From Actinomycetospora sp. TBRC 11914 (lineage in GTDB: Bacteria; Actinomycetota; Actinomycetes; Mycobacteriales; Pseudonocardiaceae), in assembly GCF_012933465.1 (NCBI RefSeq), contig NZ_JABBND010000001.1, positions 434,001 through 498,000 of the forward strand: a stretch of 64,000 nt of DNA, read 5' to 3'. Numbering within the stretch: the stretch's first letter is position 1; every line of letters begins with the position of its first letter. Shown here one piece after another: positions 46,537-54,641 of this stretch. The notes beneath the pieces are model-generated. The model did no database searches, was not told the DNA's origin, and saw only the letters and a list, made by a program, of their open reading frames with translations. Position numbers and translations under genes: made by a program.

Positions 46537-49500
46537 TCACTCCCCGGTGATCCCGATCCCGGCCCGGCGGCGGTAGGACTCCACGAACTCCGGCAGCGCC
46601 GGCCCGCGCGGCCGCCGTCCCGCGACCACGTCGCAGGTCCCGGTCTTGGTGTCCATGATGTGGACGTTGGGGTCCAGCGAGATGCCGATGATCTCGTTGG
46701 CGGCGTCCCCCGTGACCAGTCCGTTCGGGCCCCAGTGCCACGGCAGCCCGATCTGGTGGACGACGCGGTCGTCGATGCGCAGCGGCTTCATCCGCTCCGT
46801 CACCACCACCCGGGCCTCGATCGCCGAGCGCGCCGTGACGATCGTGGCCCACCCGGTGTGCTCCAGGCCCCGCTCCGCCGCGAGCGCCGGGGACACCTCG
46901 ACGAACATCTCGGGGGCCAGCTCCGCCAGGTAGGGCGTCCAGCGGCTCATGCCCCCCGCCGTGTGGTGCTCGGCGATGCGGAACGTGGTGAAGGCGTACG
47001 GGTACACCTCGGCGCCGGGCTCGTGGTCCGGCGGGTTGTAGCGGTTGTCGGGCCGGTCGAACCGCTGCCGCACCGGGTTGGCCCGCGCCCCGGGGTACAG
47101 CGCGTTGCGGCTCGGGGCCTCCTCGGGCTCGTAGTGCGTCGGGAGCGGCCCGTCGGCGAGGCCCGTCGGCGCGTAGAGCCACACCCGCCCGTCGGCCTGC
47201 ATGATGAACGGCTCGTCCCCGCCGATCGCGTCCTGGGCCTGCGCGCCCTCGGGGGGCCGGTAGGACGGCGGCTTCTCCGCCTCGAAGTCGGGGACGTCGT
47301 GCCCGGTCCACCGCCGGGCCTCCTCGTCCCACCAGACGTAGGCCTTCCGCTCGCTCCACGGCCGGCCCTCGGGGTCGGCGGAGGCGCGGTTGTAGAGCAC
47401 CCGCCGGTTCATCGGCCAGGCCCAGCCCCACTCCAGCGCGGCCGGGCTCTCCCCGCCCGCGGGCTCGCGCCGGGCGGCCTGGTTGACGCCGTCGGCGAAG
47501 ACCCCGGAGTAGATCCAGCACCCGCAGGACGTGGACCCGTCGTCGCGCAGTTCGGTGTAGCCGTCCACGGGCGTGCCGTCCGCGCGGAACCCGGAGATCT
47601 CGGCGAGCACCGCGTGCGCGTCGGGGTCCCCGTGCGGGCCCTCGGTCGGGTAGTCCCAGGTGAGCTGCCGGATCCCCGCGTCCCGCGCGTGCGGGGAGTC
47701 GGCGAGGCGCTCGCGGATGCGGCGCCCCAGCTCGTGGACGAACCACAGGTCGCTGCGCGCGTCACCGGGCGGCTCGACCGCCTGGTGGCGCCATTGCAGG
47801 AGCCGCTGGGTGTTGGTGAACGAGCCCGCCTTCTCGATGTGCGTCGCGGCGGGGAGCAGGAACACCTCGGTGTCGATGTCCTCGGTGCGCATCTCCCCGG
47901 TCTCGATCTCGGGCCCGTTCTTCCAGAAGGTGGCGGTCTCGATCTCCTGGAGGTCCCGGACGACGAGCCACTTGAGGGCCGCGAGCCCGTGGCGCTGCTG
48001 CTTGGAGTTGGTCGTGCCCACCGCCGGGTTCTCGCCGAGGACGAGGTAGCCCTCGCAGCGCCCGTCGATCATGTTGAGCACCGTCGTGAAGGTGCTGTGG
48101 TCGTCGTCGATGTGCGGGAGCAGGCCGAAGCAGTACTCGTTGTCCGCGGTGGCGGCGTCGCCGTACCAGGCCTTGAGCAGGCTGACGACGTAGGCGCGCA
48201 TGTTGCCCCAGAAGCCCTTGGTCGCCGAGTCGGCCTCGACGAAGTCGTCCAGGCTCATCCGCGTGTGCTTCGGGGGCATCGGGATGTAGCCCGGCAGCAG
48301 GTCGTAGAGGGTCGGGATGTCGGTGGAGCCCTGGATCGTGGCGTGCCCGCGCAGCGCCATGATCCCGCCACCGGGACGGCCGACGTTGCCGAGCAGCCCC
48401 TGCAGGATCGACGCGCAGCGGATGTACTGCACGCCCACGGTGTGCTGCGTCCAGCCCACCGAGTAGACCCACATCGTGGTGCGCTCGCGGCCGGAGTTCG
48501 CGCAGACGGCCTCCGCGACCTGCCGGAACTGCTCCGGGCTCATCCCGCACACCCGCGAGACCATCTCCGGGGTGTAGCGGGCGAAGTGCCGCTTGAGCAC
48601 CTGGTAGACGCAGCGCGGGTGCTGCAGGGTGTCGTCGCGGACGGGGTCCCCGCGGAACCGGGCCCCGCCCGATCCGGCGGACTCGGACTGGCCGAGCAGG
48701 TGCGTGACGCGGTGGGACTCGATGCGCGCCGACGGCGCGTGCTCGTCGGAGTCCCACTTGTCCCGGTCCCCCGAGGCGGCCGCCACGTCGGCGCCCTCGT
48801 ACTGCCACGTCGAGGTGTCGTAGGCGCGCGCGTCCGCATCCCAGCCGGAGAACAGCCCGTCGTCACCGGCGTCGACGAACTCCTCGCGCACCAGCATCGG
48901 GGCGTTGGTGTAGGCGAGGACGTACTCCCGGAAGTCCTGCTCGTTCTCGAGGACGTGGCGGATCAGGCCGCCGAGGAACGCGATGTCCGTCCCGGGCCGG
49001 ATCGGCACGTGGGTGTCGGCGACGGCGCTGGTCCGGGTGAACCGCGGGTCCACGTGGATGATCTTCGCGCCGCGGGCCTTGGCCTCCATGACCCACTGGA
49101 AGCCCACCGGGTGGGCCTCCGCCATGTTCGAGCCCTCGAGGACCACGCAGTCGGCCTGCGCGATGTCCTGCTGGCTGTTGGTGGCGCCGCCGCGCCCGAA
49201 GCTGGACCCCAGACCGGGGACGGTGGAGGAGTGTCAAATGCGCGCCTGGTTCTCCACCTGGACGGCGCCGAGCGCGGTGTACAGCTTCTTGAGGAGATAG
49301 TTCTCCTCGTTGTCCAGCGTGGCCCCGCCGAGGTGCGCGAGGCCGAGCGTGCGGTTGAGCACGCGGCCGTCGTCGTCGGTGTCCTGCCAGGTGCGGGCAC
49401 GGGTGTCGACCACCCGGTCGGCGATCATGTCCATCGCCGTGTCGAGGTCGAGGTCCTCCCAGTCGGTGCCGCCGGGCCGCCGGTAGCGGACCTTGGTCAC

Positions 49501-49815
49501 GCGGGTCGGCGAGGTCACCAGCGACAGGCTCGACGAGCCGCGCGGGCAGAGCCGGCCGCGGCTGATCGGCGAGTCGGGGTCGCCCTCGATGTGGGTGACC
49601 CGCCCCTCACGGGAGTAGATCCGCTGCCCGCAGCCCACCGCGCAGAACGGGCACACCGAGCGGGTCACCGTGTCGGCGTCCTCGGTACGCGCCCGCCACG
49701 GGTCGGGGGCGTTGGACCGCGCCGCCTCCCCGCGCGCGAGCGGGTCGGGGCCGGTGGCCTGGCGGACGAGCGGCCAGCGGCGCAGGGCGGCCGCGAGCGG
49801 CCGGGGCATCTCCAC
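46537..49815 (-). CDS. selenocysteine formate dehydrogenase large subunit, FdnG-like
   Basis: 1,092 residues from GTG 49815 (GGAGGT upstream), read through TGA at 49236-49234 as Sec194. [4Fe-4S] ligands are in SVCPFCAVGCGQRIYSREGR and RGRLCPRGSS; the region around the TGA reads VQVENQARI-U-HSSTVPGLGSSFGRG, matching NQARVUHGPTVASLAPTFGRG of E. coli FdnG (Sec196 there). The frame then continues without break through ADCVVLEGSNMAEAHPVGFQ, GWTQHTVGVQYIRCASILQG and LNRRVLYNRASADPEGRPWS to the C-terminus, the whole FdnG/FdoG length. It oxidises formate at a Mo- or W-bis-MGD site. Unlike FdnG it has no twin-arginine signal, so it is probably cytoplasmic. No beta or gamma subunit, chaperone or sel gene is adjacent. 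Confidence 0.9.
49201..49236 (-). promoter_or_regulatory. SECIS-like element of the FdnG-like gene
   Basis: On the minus strand the TGA (49236-49234) is followed by a hairpin CCCC-GGTCT-GGGG with loop at plus-strand 49211-49215. The first loop base is 21 nt after the T of TGA. A GGTCT apical loop at this distance is what E. coli fdhF shows, from memory. It supports decoding of TGA as Sec. Confidence 0.75.
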
Positions 49816-50127
49816 TTCGAGACCTCCGCGAGGGACGTCCGGGTGTCGCCGGGGCGACGAGGGTCCCGGCTGGGGAGGTCAACCGTGGGCGCGGACGCTG
49901 CCACCGGGCCCAGCTCCCCGCAAACCGGAGCGGCCCGGGGACCAGGGGTGTCGTCCTCCGATCCCGTCACACCGCCGCGGCGTTTCGAGGCGGCGTCGCC
50001 GCGTCGACCCGATCCGTGCGGTCTGACTCGCCAGCCCGTGGGAGCGCCTGGTCGCCGCATGTGCGCGACCGGGCGACGTGCCGGGCGCCCCGCGCGTCCG
50101 GAGGATGCAGAGGAGGTCCCGCCCCTC
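49816..50127. other. divergent promoter region, no gene seen
   Basis: 312 bp between the starts of the FdnG-like gene (minus) and a membrane protein (plus). The Shine-Dalgarno of each gene is visible at either end (GGAGGT; GAGGAGG). I see no third gene, no clear palindrome and no confident -10/-35. Confidence 0.4.
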
Positions 50128-50685
50128 ATGACCGAGACCACGACGTACCGGCCGACCGGCACCGACGACGCGTCCCTGCGCGACGGGTCGATACCGGCCG
50201 CCACGCCGGAGCCCGGGCTGCGCTGGCGCGCCCCGTGGCTGGGCGCCATCGTCGCCCTGCCCGTCTACCTCGTCCTCCAGCTGCTGTGCCTCGCCTTCGG
50301 CTGGCTCGGGCCGGAGCGCGGGGACGCGACCAGCGGCATCGTCAGCGCCGTCCTCGGTGTCGTCGCCCTGCTCGTGGGCGGCGCCGCGTGCGGCGCCACG
50401 TCCCACACCCGCACGGCGCCCGGAACGGCGCTGCTCGAGGGCGCCGCGACCTGGGCGCTGACCGTCCTCGCCGTCGTCGGGCTCGGCCTGGCCGGCGCGG
50501 GGTCGCTGGTCGGCAGCCTCGGCGGCGCCGCGACCACCCTCGGGACCGGCGCGGCCCCGACGGCGGAGGGCGTGCAGCACGCCGCCGGCTGGGCCGCCCT
50601 CTGGCTCGGCGTCGCCTTCGTCGCCGCCATCGCGGGGTCGCTGGCCACCCGGGAGGCCGGGGCCGCCGTCCGGCGCCGGCACTGA
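50128..50685 (+). CDS. four-helix membrane protein, hypothetical
   Basis: 185 residues from ATG 50128, with GAGGAGG 8 nt upstream. A 30-residue polar N-terminus precedes four hydrophobic helices: LGAIVALPVYLVLQLLCLAF, IVSAVLGVVALLVGGAACGA, TWALTVLAVVGLGLAGAGSL and ALWLGVAFVAAIAGSLA, ending RREAGAAVRRRH-like basic tail. No known family recognised. It converges with the aldo/keto reductase gene across a strong terminator. Divergent from the FdnG-like gene. Confidence 0.75.
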   Translation: MTETTTYRPTGTDDASLRDGSIPAATPEPGLRWRAPWLGAIVALPVYLVLQLLCLAFGWLGPERGDATSGIVSAVLGVVALLVGGAACGATSHTRTAPGTALLEGAATWALTVLAVVGLGLAGAGSLVGSLGGAATTLGTGAAPTAEGVQHAAGWAALWLGVAFVAAIAGSLATREAGAAVRRRH

Positions 50686-50710
50686 GCCGAGCGCGCCACC
50701 ACGCGTCATC

Positions 50711-50740
50711 GGGCCCGCCGCGTAGTGCCGCGGCGGGCCC
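50711..50740. terminator. strong bidirectional stem-loop terminator
   Basis: GGGCCCGCCGCG (50711-50722) pairs perfectly with CGCGGCGGGCCC (50729-50740), loop TAGTGC. It lies between convergent genes ending at 50685 and 50750 and would end transcription from both. Confidence 0.8.
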
Positions 50741-50749
50741 CGGTGCGCG

Positions 50750-51637
50750 TCAGGCGCCGATCGCGTCCAGCTCGGCGATCGCGTCGTCGGGGAGCTCGAG
50801 CCCGGCGCCGGCCACGTTCTCGCGCAGGTGCTCGACCGACGAGGTGCCGGGGATGAGCAGGATGTTCGGCGAGCGCTGCAGCAGCCACGCCAGCGCGACC
50901 GACATCCGGCTCGCGTCGAGCCGCTTCGCCACGTCGTCGAGGGCCTGCGACTGCAGCGGCGAGAACCCGCCCAGCGGGAAGTACGGCACGTACGCGATGC
51001 CCTGTGCGGCGAGCGAGTCGACCAGCGCGTCGTCGTCGCGGTGGGCGAGGTTGTAGGCGTTCTGCACGCACACGACGGGCGCCACGCCCTGCGCCTCGGC
51101 GACCTGCTCGGCCGAGGCGGTGCTGATCCCGAGGTGGCGGATCTTGCCCTGCTGCTGCAGCTCCGCCAGGACGCCGTACCGCTCGGCCACCGGCTGCGCC
51201 ATCGGCGCCATGTGGTTCGCGTGGTCGGCCTCGAGGCGCAGGTTGACGACGTCGAGGGTGTCCAGGCCCAGGCGCCGCAGGTTGTCCTCCACCGCCTGCC
51301 GCAGCTGGTCGGGCTCGAGCGCGGCCGGCCACCCGCCCTGGTCGTCGCGGAACGCCCCGACCTTCGTGACGATGACGAGGTTCTCCGGGTAGGGCGCGAG
51401 GGCCTCGCGGAGGATCTCGTTGGTGACGTACGGACCGTAGAAGTCCGAGGTGTCGATGTGGTTGATGCCGAGGTCGACCACGGTCCGCAGCACCCGGACC
51501 GCCTCGTCGCGGTCCTTCGGCGGGCCGAACACCCCGGGCCCCGCGAGCTGCATCGCGCCGTAGCCGACGCGGGTGACCTCGAGGTCGCCCAGGCGGGCCG
51601 TGCCGCCGGGCAGGTCGTGCGTGGGGAGAGAGGGCAT
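50750..51637 (-). CDS. aldo/keto reductase, YdbC-like
   Basis: 295 residues from ATG 51637. AKR fold: VGYGAMQLAGPGVFGPPKDR, NHIDTSDFYGPYVTNEILRE (Asp and Tyr of the tetrad), LVIVTKVGA (Lys), and the cofactor end LLQRSPNILLIPGTSSVEHLRENV. The position of the tetrad His (usually xxLHR) reads LDVVNLRLEA, an Asn-Leu-Arg form also found in E. coli YdbC and related pyridoxal reductases, so activity is still likely. It reduces an aldehyde or ketone with NADPH. Physiological substrate unknown; pyridoxal is a reasonable guess. Confidence 0.88.
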   Translation of the reverse strand: MPSLPTHDLPGGTARLGDLEVTRVGYGAMQLAGPGVFGPPKDRDEAVRVLRTVVDLGINHIDTSDFYGPYVTNEILREALAPYPENLVIVTKVGAFRDDQGGWPAALEPDQLRQAVEDNLRRLGLDTLDVVNLRLEADHANHMAPMAQPVAERYGVLAELQQQGKIRHLGISTASAEQVAEAQGVAPVVCVQNAYNLAHRDDDALVDSLAAQGIAYVPYFPLGGFSPLQSQALDDVAKRLDASRMSVALAWLLQRSPNILLIPGTSSVEHLRENVAGAGLELPDDAIAELDAIGA

Positions 51638-51756
51638 GAGCGCCTTCCGGGATCGTCGTGGAACCGTGCGGTCTCCACCGTGCGTCGCCGACGGGATCCG
51701 CCGCGAGGGACCCCTCATCCTGGGACCGGCGGAACCAGGCTGCGCGATGGGCGCGC

Positions 51757-52719
51757 TCAGGGGCCGGCGGACCGGCGGACCACCTCGTCCGCGCAGCCCC
51801 AGGACAGCGTGATCCCCGAGCCGCCGTGCCCGTAGTCGTGGACCACCGGTGTCCCGTCGGCGAGTGTCCCGCGCTCGAGCCGCACGGTGGGGCGCGCGGG
51901 CCGCAGGCCGGCGACGCTGCCGAGCACCGCGGCGTGGGCGAGCTCCGGCACGAGGTCGGTGCAGCGGGCGACGATCGCCGCCTCGGTGGCCGGGTCGGGA
52001 GTCGCGTCCCAGACGCCCTCGTCGAGCGTCCCGCCGAGGATCACGTCGTCCGTGCGCGGGTGGACGTAGGCCCGCCCGCCCGGGTGGCCCTCGTCGCGGA
52101 CCGAGAGCGTCAGCCCGGGATTGGTGACCCGCACGATCTGCCCCCGGACCGGCACGACCGCCGCGTCCGGCACCAGCTCCCGGGCGGAGAGCCCGGGGGC
52201 GGCGACGACGAGGTCGGGGCCACCGGTGACCGACGGGGCGTCGTCGAGCCGGTCCAGGCGGTGGGTGACGAACCCGGCCCCGCGGGCGAGGAGGTCGTCG
52301 GTGAGCCACGGCAGGTGCACCGGCATCTCGACCAGTGGGACCGCGAACCGCAGGCCGTGGGCGTAGCCGGCCGGCAGCTCGTCGGGTCGTGCCGGGCGCA
52401 GGTCGGGCACCGCGGCCGCCCACCACGGCGTCCCGGGGTCCTCCCGGTAGAGCGCGAGGCTCTCCCGCATGAGGACGCCCGGGACCCCGCGGCGGGCCTG
52501 GTCGGCGAGCTCGGCGAAGGTCGCCGCGCCCCAGGCGAGCACGCGGTCGCGGGGGTCGGCCCGGGTCGGGAACCAGACGGCGGCCGCGAGGTGGGAGGTC
52601 GACGCGGCCGTGGGCCGGTCCGCGAGGACGGTCACCCGCCAGCCCGCGTCCAGCAGCCGGGACGCGGCCGCGAGGCCCACGATCCCGGCCCCGACCACCG
52701 TCGCGCGAGGTCCGGTCAC
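51757..52719 (-). CDS. D-amino acid oxidase-like FAD oxidoreductase
   Basis: 320 residues. FAD-binding ATVVGAGIVGLAAASRLLDAG at the N-terminus; DAO family features include LAAAVWFPTRADPRDRVLAW, PLVEMPVHLPWL, VVPVRGQIVRVTNPGLTLSV and the C-terminal VVHDYGHGGSGITLSWGCADEVV (the HGGxG that contacts FAD and the substrate carboxylate Arg in GGRAYVHPRTDDVILGGTLD). It would deaminate D-amino acids or a related amine, giving H2O2. Tail lacks a peroxisomal signal, as expected for a bacterium. Adjacent to no transport gene. Confidence 0.9.
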   Translation of the reverse strand: MTGPRATVVGAGIVGLAAASRLLDAGWRVTVLADRPTAASTSHLAAAVWFPTRADPRDRVLAWGAATFAELADQARRGVPGVLMRESLALYREDPGTPWWAAAVPDLRPARPDELPAGYAHGLRFAVPLVEMPVHLPWLTDDLLARGAGFVTHRLDRLDDAPSVTGGPDLVVAAPGLSARELVPDAAVVPVRGQIVRVTNPGLTLSVRDEGHPGGRAYVHPRTDDVILGGTLDEGVWDATPDPATEAAIVARCTDLVPELAHAAVLGSVAGLRPARPTVRLERGTLADGTPVVHDYGHGGSGITLSWGCADEVVRRSAGP

Positions 52720-52784
52720 CCCGGCATCGTCGTCTCCGCGCGCGGCGGCCGCAGCGCTGCGGGGTGGTGGCAGGATCGGGCGCC

Positions 52785-53213
52785 GTGACCAGCACGGACA
52801 CCGATGCCGGAACCCGACACGTCTCGCGGGTGATCGCCCGGCCGTGGCGGGAGGTCCACGCCTACGCGGCCGACCCGCGGAACCTCGTGCACTGGGCGTC
52901 CGGGCTCGCGACGGCGACGGTCACCCCGCTCGACGACGGGTCCTGGTCGGCGTCCTCCCCCTTCGGCGACGTGACGGTGCGCTTCGTCCCGCCCAACGAC
53001 CTCGGGGTGCTCGACCACACCGTCCGCATGCCCGACGGCACCGAGGTGCTGAACCCGCTGCGCGTGCTGCCCCACGACGACGGCGCCGAGGTCGTGTTCA
53101 CGGTCCGCCGCCGCCCGGGCATGACCGACGACGACGTGGCCCGCGACGCCGCCGTGGTCGCGACCGACCTCGAGACGCTGCGCGGTCGCTGCGAGGCGGC
53201 CGCCGCGGGCTGA
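52785..53213 (+). CDS. SRPBCC family protein
   Basis: 142 residues from GTG 52785 (an upstream start at 52764 is possible). START-like pattern: HVSRVIARPWREVHAYAADPRNLVHWASG, then SPFGDVTVRFVPPNDLGVLDHTVRMPDGTEV and VVFTVRRRPGMTDDD, then the long C-terminal helix DAAVVATDLETLRGRCEA. This matches the short polyketide-cyclase/dehydrase-like SRPBCC group of unknown ligand. Opposite strand from its neighbours. Confidence 0.78.
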   Translation: MTSTDTDAGTRHVSRVIARPWREVHAYAADPRNLVHWASGLATATVTPLDDGSWSASSPFGDVTVRFVPPNDLGVLDHTVRMPDGTEVLNPLRVLPHDDGAEVVFTVRRRPGMTDDDVARDAAVVATDLETLRGRCEAAAAG

Positions 53214-53229
53214 GCACGCCGCCGCGGGC

Positions 53230-53778
53230 TCAGCCGGTCGGTGCCGGGGCGGCCGGCGCGGGGGACGCCGGTGCGGGGGCGGCCGGAGCCGGAGCCGGGG
53301 ACGCCGGAGCCGGGGCCGCCGGGGCCGGGGCCGCCGATGCCGACGGGGCGGCCTGCTGCACGGTCGCCCCCGGCTGGACGATCACGGTGCCGCCGGGCTG
53401 CACCTGGATGACCGGGCCGCCCGCACCGGGGGCGGCGCGGCCCGGCCCGGCGTCGGGGCCCCCACGGCCACCCGGACCACCCGAGCCACCGGGACCACCC
53501 GGGCCGCCGTGGACCCGCCCCGGCCCACCCGGGCCGCCGTCGGGACCCCCGCCCCGGCCGCCGCCGTGGTCGCCCAGGGGCGTGGCCAGCACCAGGACGC
53601 CCGCGACGACGAGGCCCAGCACGAACCCGCCGACGCCGACGAGGACCGTCCCCGTCCGGCCGCGGGGCCGCAGCCGCGACCAGCGCGACCCGCGCGGGGC
53701 CGGGTCCGGGGCGGTCCCGGAGGCGGCGTCGTGCGGGGTCGGCGTCGCCGGGGTGGTCGGCGGCTCGTTCTCGCTCAT
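53230..53778 (-). CDS. single-pass membrane protein with Pro/Ala/Gly-rich exterior
   Basis: 182 residues from ATG 53778. Cytoplasmic 40 residues end in an Arg-rich stop (RWSRLRPRGRTG), one transmembrane helix (VLVGVGGFVLGLVVAGVLVL), then GGPGGPG repeats, a short VIQVQPGGTVIVQPGATVQQ beta-like segment, and an APAPAAPAPASPAPAP tail. The outer part is low-complexity, likely a cell-wall spacer. Divergent from the response regulator gene, across a repeat-rich promoter, so it may be a target of the two-component system at 53949-56116. Confidence 0.65.
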   Translation of the reverse strand: MSENEPPTTPATPTPHDAASGTAPDPAPRGSRWSRLRPRGRTGTVLVGVGGFVLGLVVAGVLVLATPLGDHGGGRGGGPDGGPGGPGRVHGGPGGPGGSGGPGGRGGPDAGPGRAAPGAGGPVIQVQPGGTVIVQPGATVQQAAPSASAAPAPAAPAPASPAPAPAAPAPASPAPAAPAPTG

Positions 53779-53844
53779 CTGGGTCCTTCCGCTCACGGTC
53801 GGTGGGCCCCGGGTGGGGCACGGCACCGACCGTGGACGGCCGAG

Positions 53845-53935
53845 CTGAAGCGTCCCTGAGGTCCGCGCCGCCGCCCGCGTTCCTCAGCCACGCTTCAGGG
53901 ACGGCCCCGGCTTCAGGCACCGTTCAGCCCTGCCT
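53845..53935. promoter_or_regulatory. repeated CTTCAGG-type motifs in the divergent promoter
   Basis: Between the membrane protein start and the response regulator, GCTTCAGGGACG, GCTTCAGGCACC and GTTCAGCCC follow each other at about 53890-53935; CTGAAGCGTCCCTGAGG at about 53846-53862 is the inverted form. Such direct and inverted half-sites at a two-component gene's own promoter are typical of OmpR-type autoregulation. Binding by the adjacent regulator is inferred. Confidence 0.5.
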
Positions 53936-53948
53936 GGTCTGATGGGTC

Positions 53949-54641
53949 GTGATGAGCAGCGGACCCGGCCCGCGGGTGCTCGTCGTCGAGGACGAGACGA
54001 CGATGCGGGAGTCGATCGTGCGCGCGCTGGACCGCTCCGGATACGCCGCGCGCGGCCTGGCCGACGGCTCGGCGCTGGAGGACTCGCTCGACGGGTTCCG
54101 GCCCGACCTCGTCGTGCTCGACGTCATGCTGCCGGGGCGCGACGGGTTCACGCTGCTCGAGGTCGTCCGCGACCGCACCGACGCGGGCATCGTCATGGTC
54201 ACCGCCCGCGACGCCCTCGACGACCGGCTGCGCGGGCTCGACACCGGCGCCGACGACTACGTCGTCAAGCCGTTCCTGCTCGAGGAGCTCACCAGCCGGG
54301 TCCGCGCGGTGCTGCGCCGCCGGGGACGCACGCCGACCGCCCTCGTCGTCGGGGACCTGGTGATCGACGAGGAGGACGGGATCGCGACCCGCGCCGGGGC
54401 GCCGCTGGGGCTCACCGCCACCGAGCTCCGGCTGCTGCGCTACCTCGCCGAGCAGCGGGGCCGGGTGGTGAGCAAGAACCAGATCCTCACCCAGGTGTGG
54501 GGCTACGACGCGTACGACCCGAACCTCGTCGAGGTCCATCTCTCCGCGCTGCGCCGCAAGCTCGAGGCGCACGGCCCGCGCATCGTGCACACCAGCCGCG
54601 GGCTGGGCTACACGCTGCGCCCCGCCGGGGACCGGACGTGA
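53949..54641 (+). CDS. OmpR-family response regulator
   Basis: 230 residues (GTG 53949 or ATG 53952). Receiver domain: VLVVEDETTMRESIVRALDR with acidic pocket, phosphoacceptor in LVVLDVMLPGRDG (near residue 59), VMVTARDA and KPF at VVKPFLLEEL. Winged-helix effector: ALVVGDLVIDEEDG, TELRLLRYLAEQRGRVVSKN, VEVHLSALRRKLEAHGPR and GLGYTLR. Pairs with the sensor kinase gene that overlaps its stop by 4 nt. Probably controls the divergent membrane protein gene and its own promoter. Confidence 0.94.
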   Translation: MMSSGPGPRVLVVEDETTMRESIVRALDRSGYAARGLADGSALEDSLDGFRPDLVVLDVMLPGRDGFTLLEVVRDRTDAGIVMVTARDALDDRLRGLDTGADDYVVKPFLLEELTSRVRAVLRRRGRTPTALVVGDLVIDEEDGIATRAGAPLGLTATELRLLRYLAEQRGRVVSKNQILTQVWGYDAYDPNLVEVHLSALRRKLEAHGPRIVHTSRGLGYTLRPAGDRT

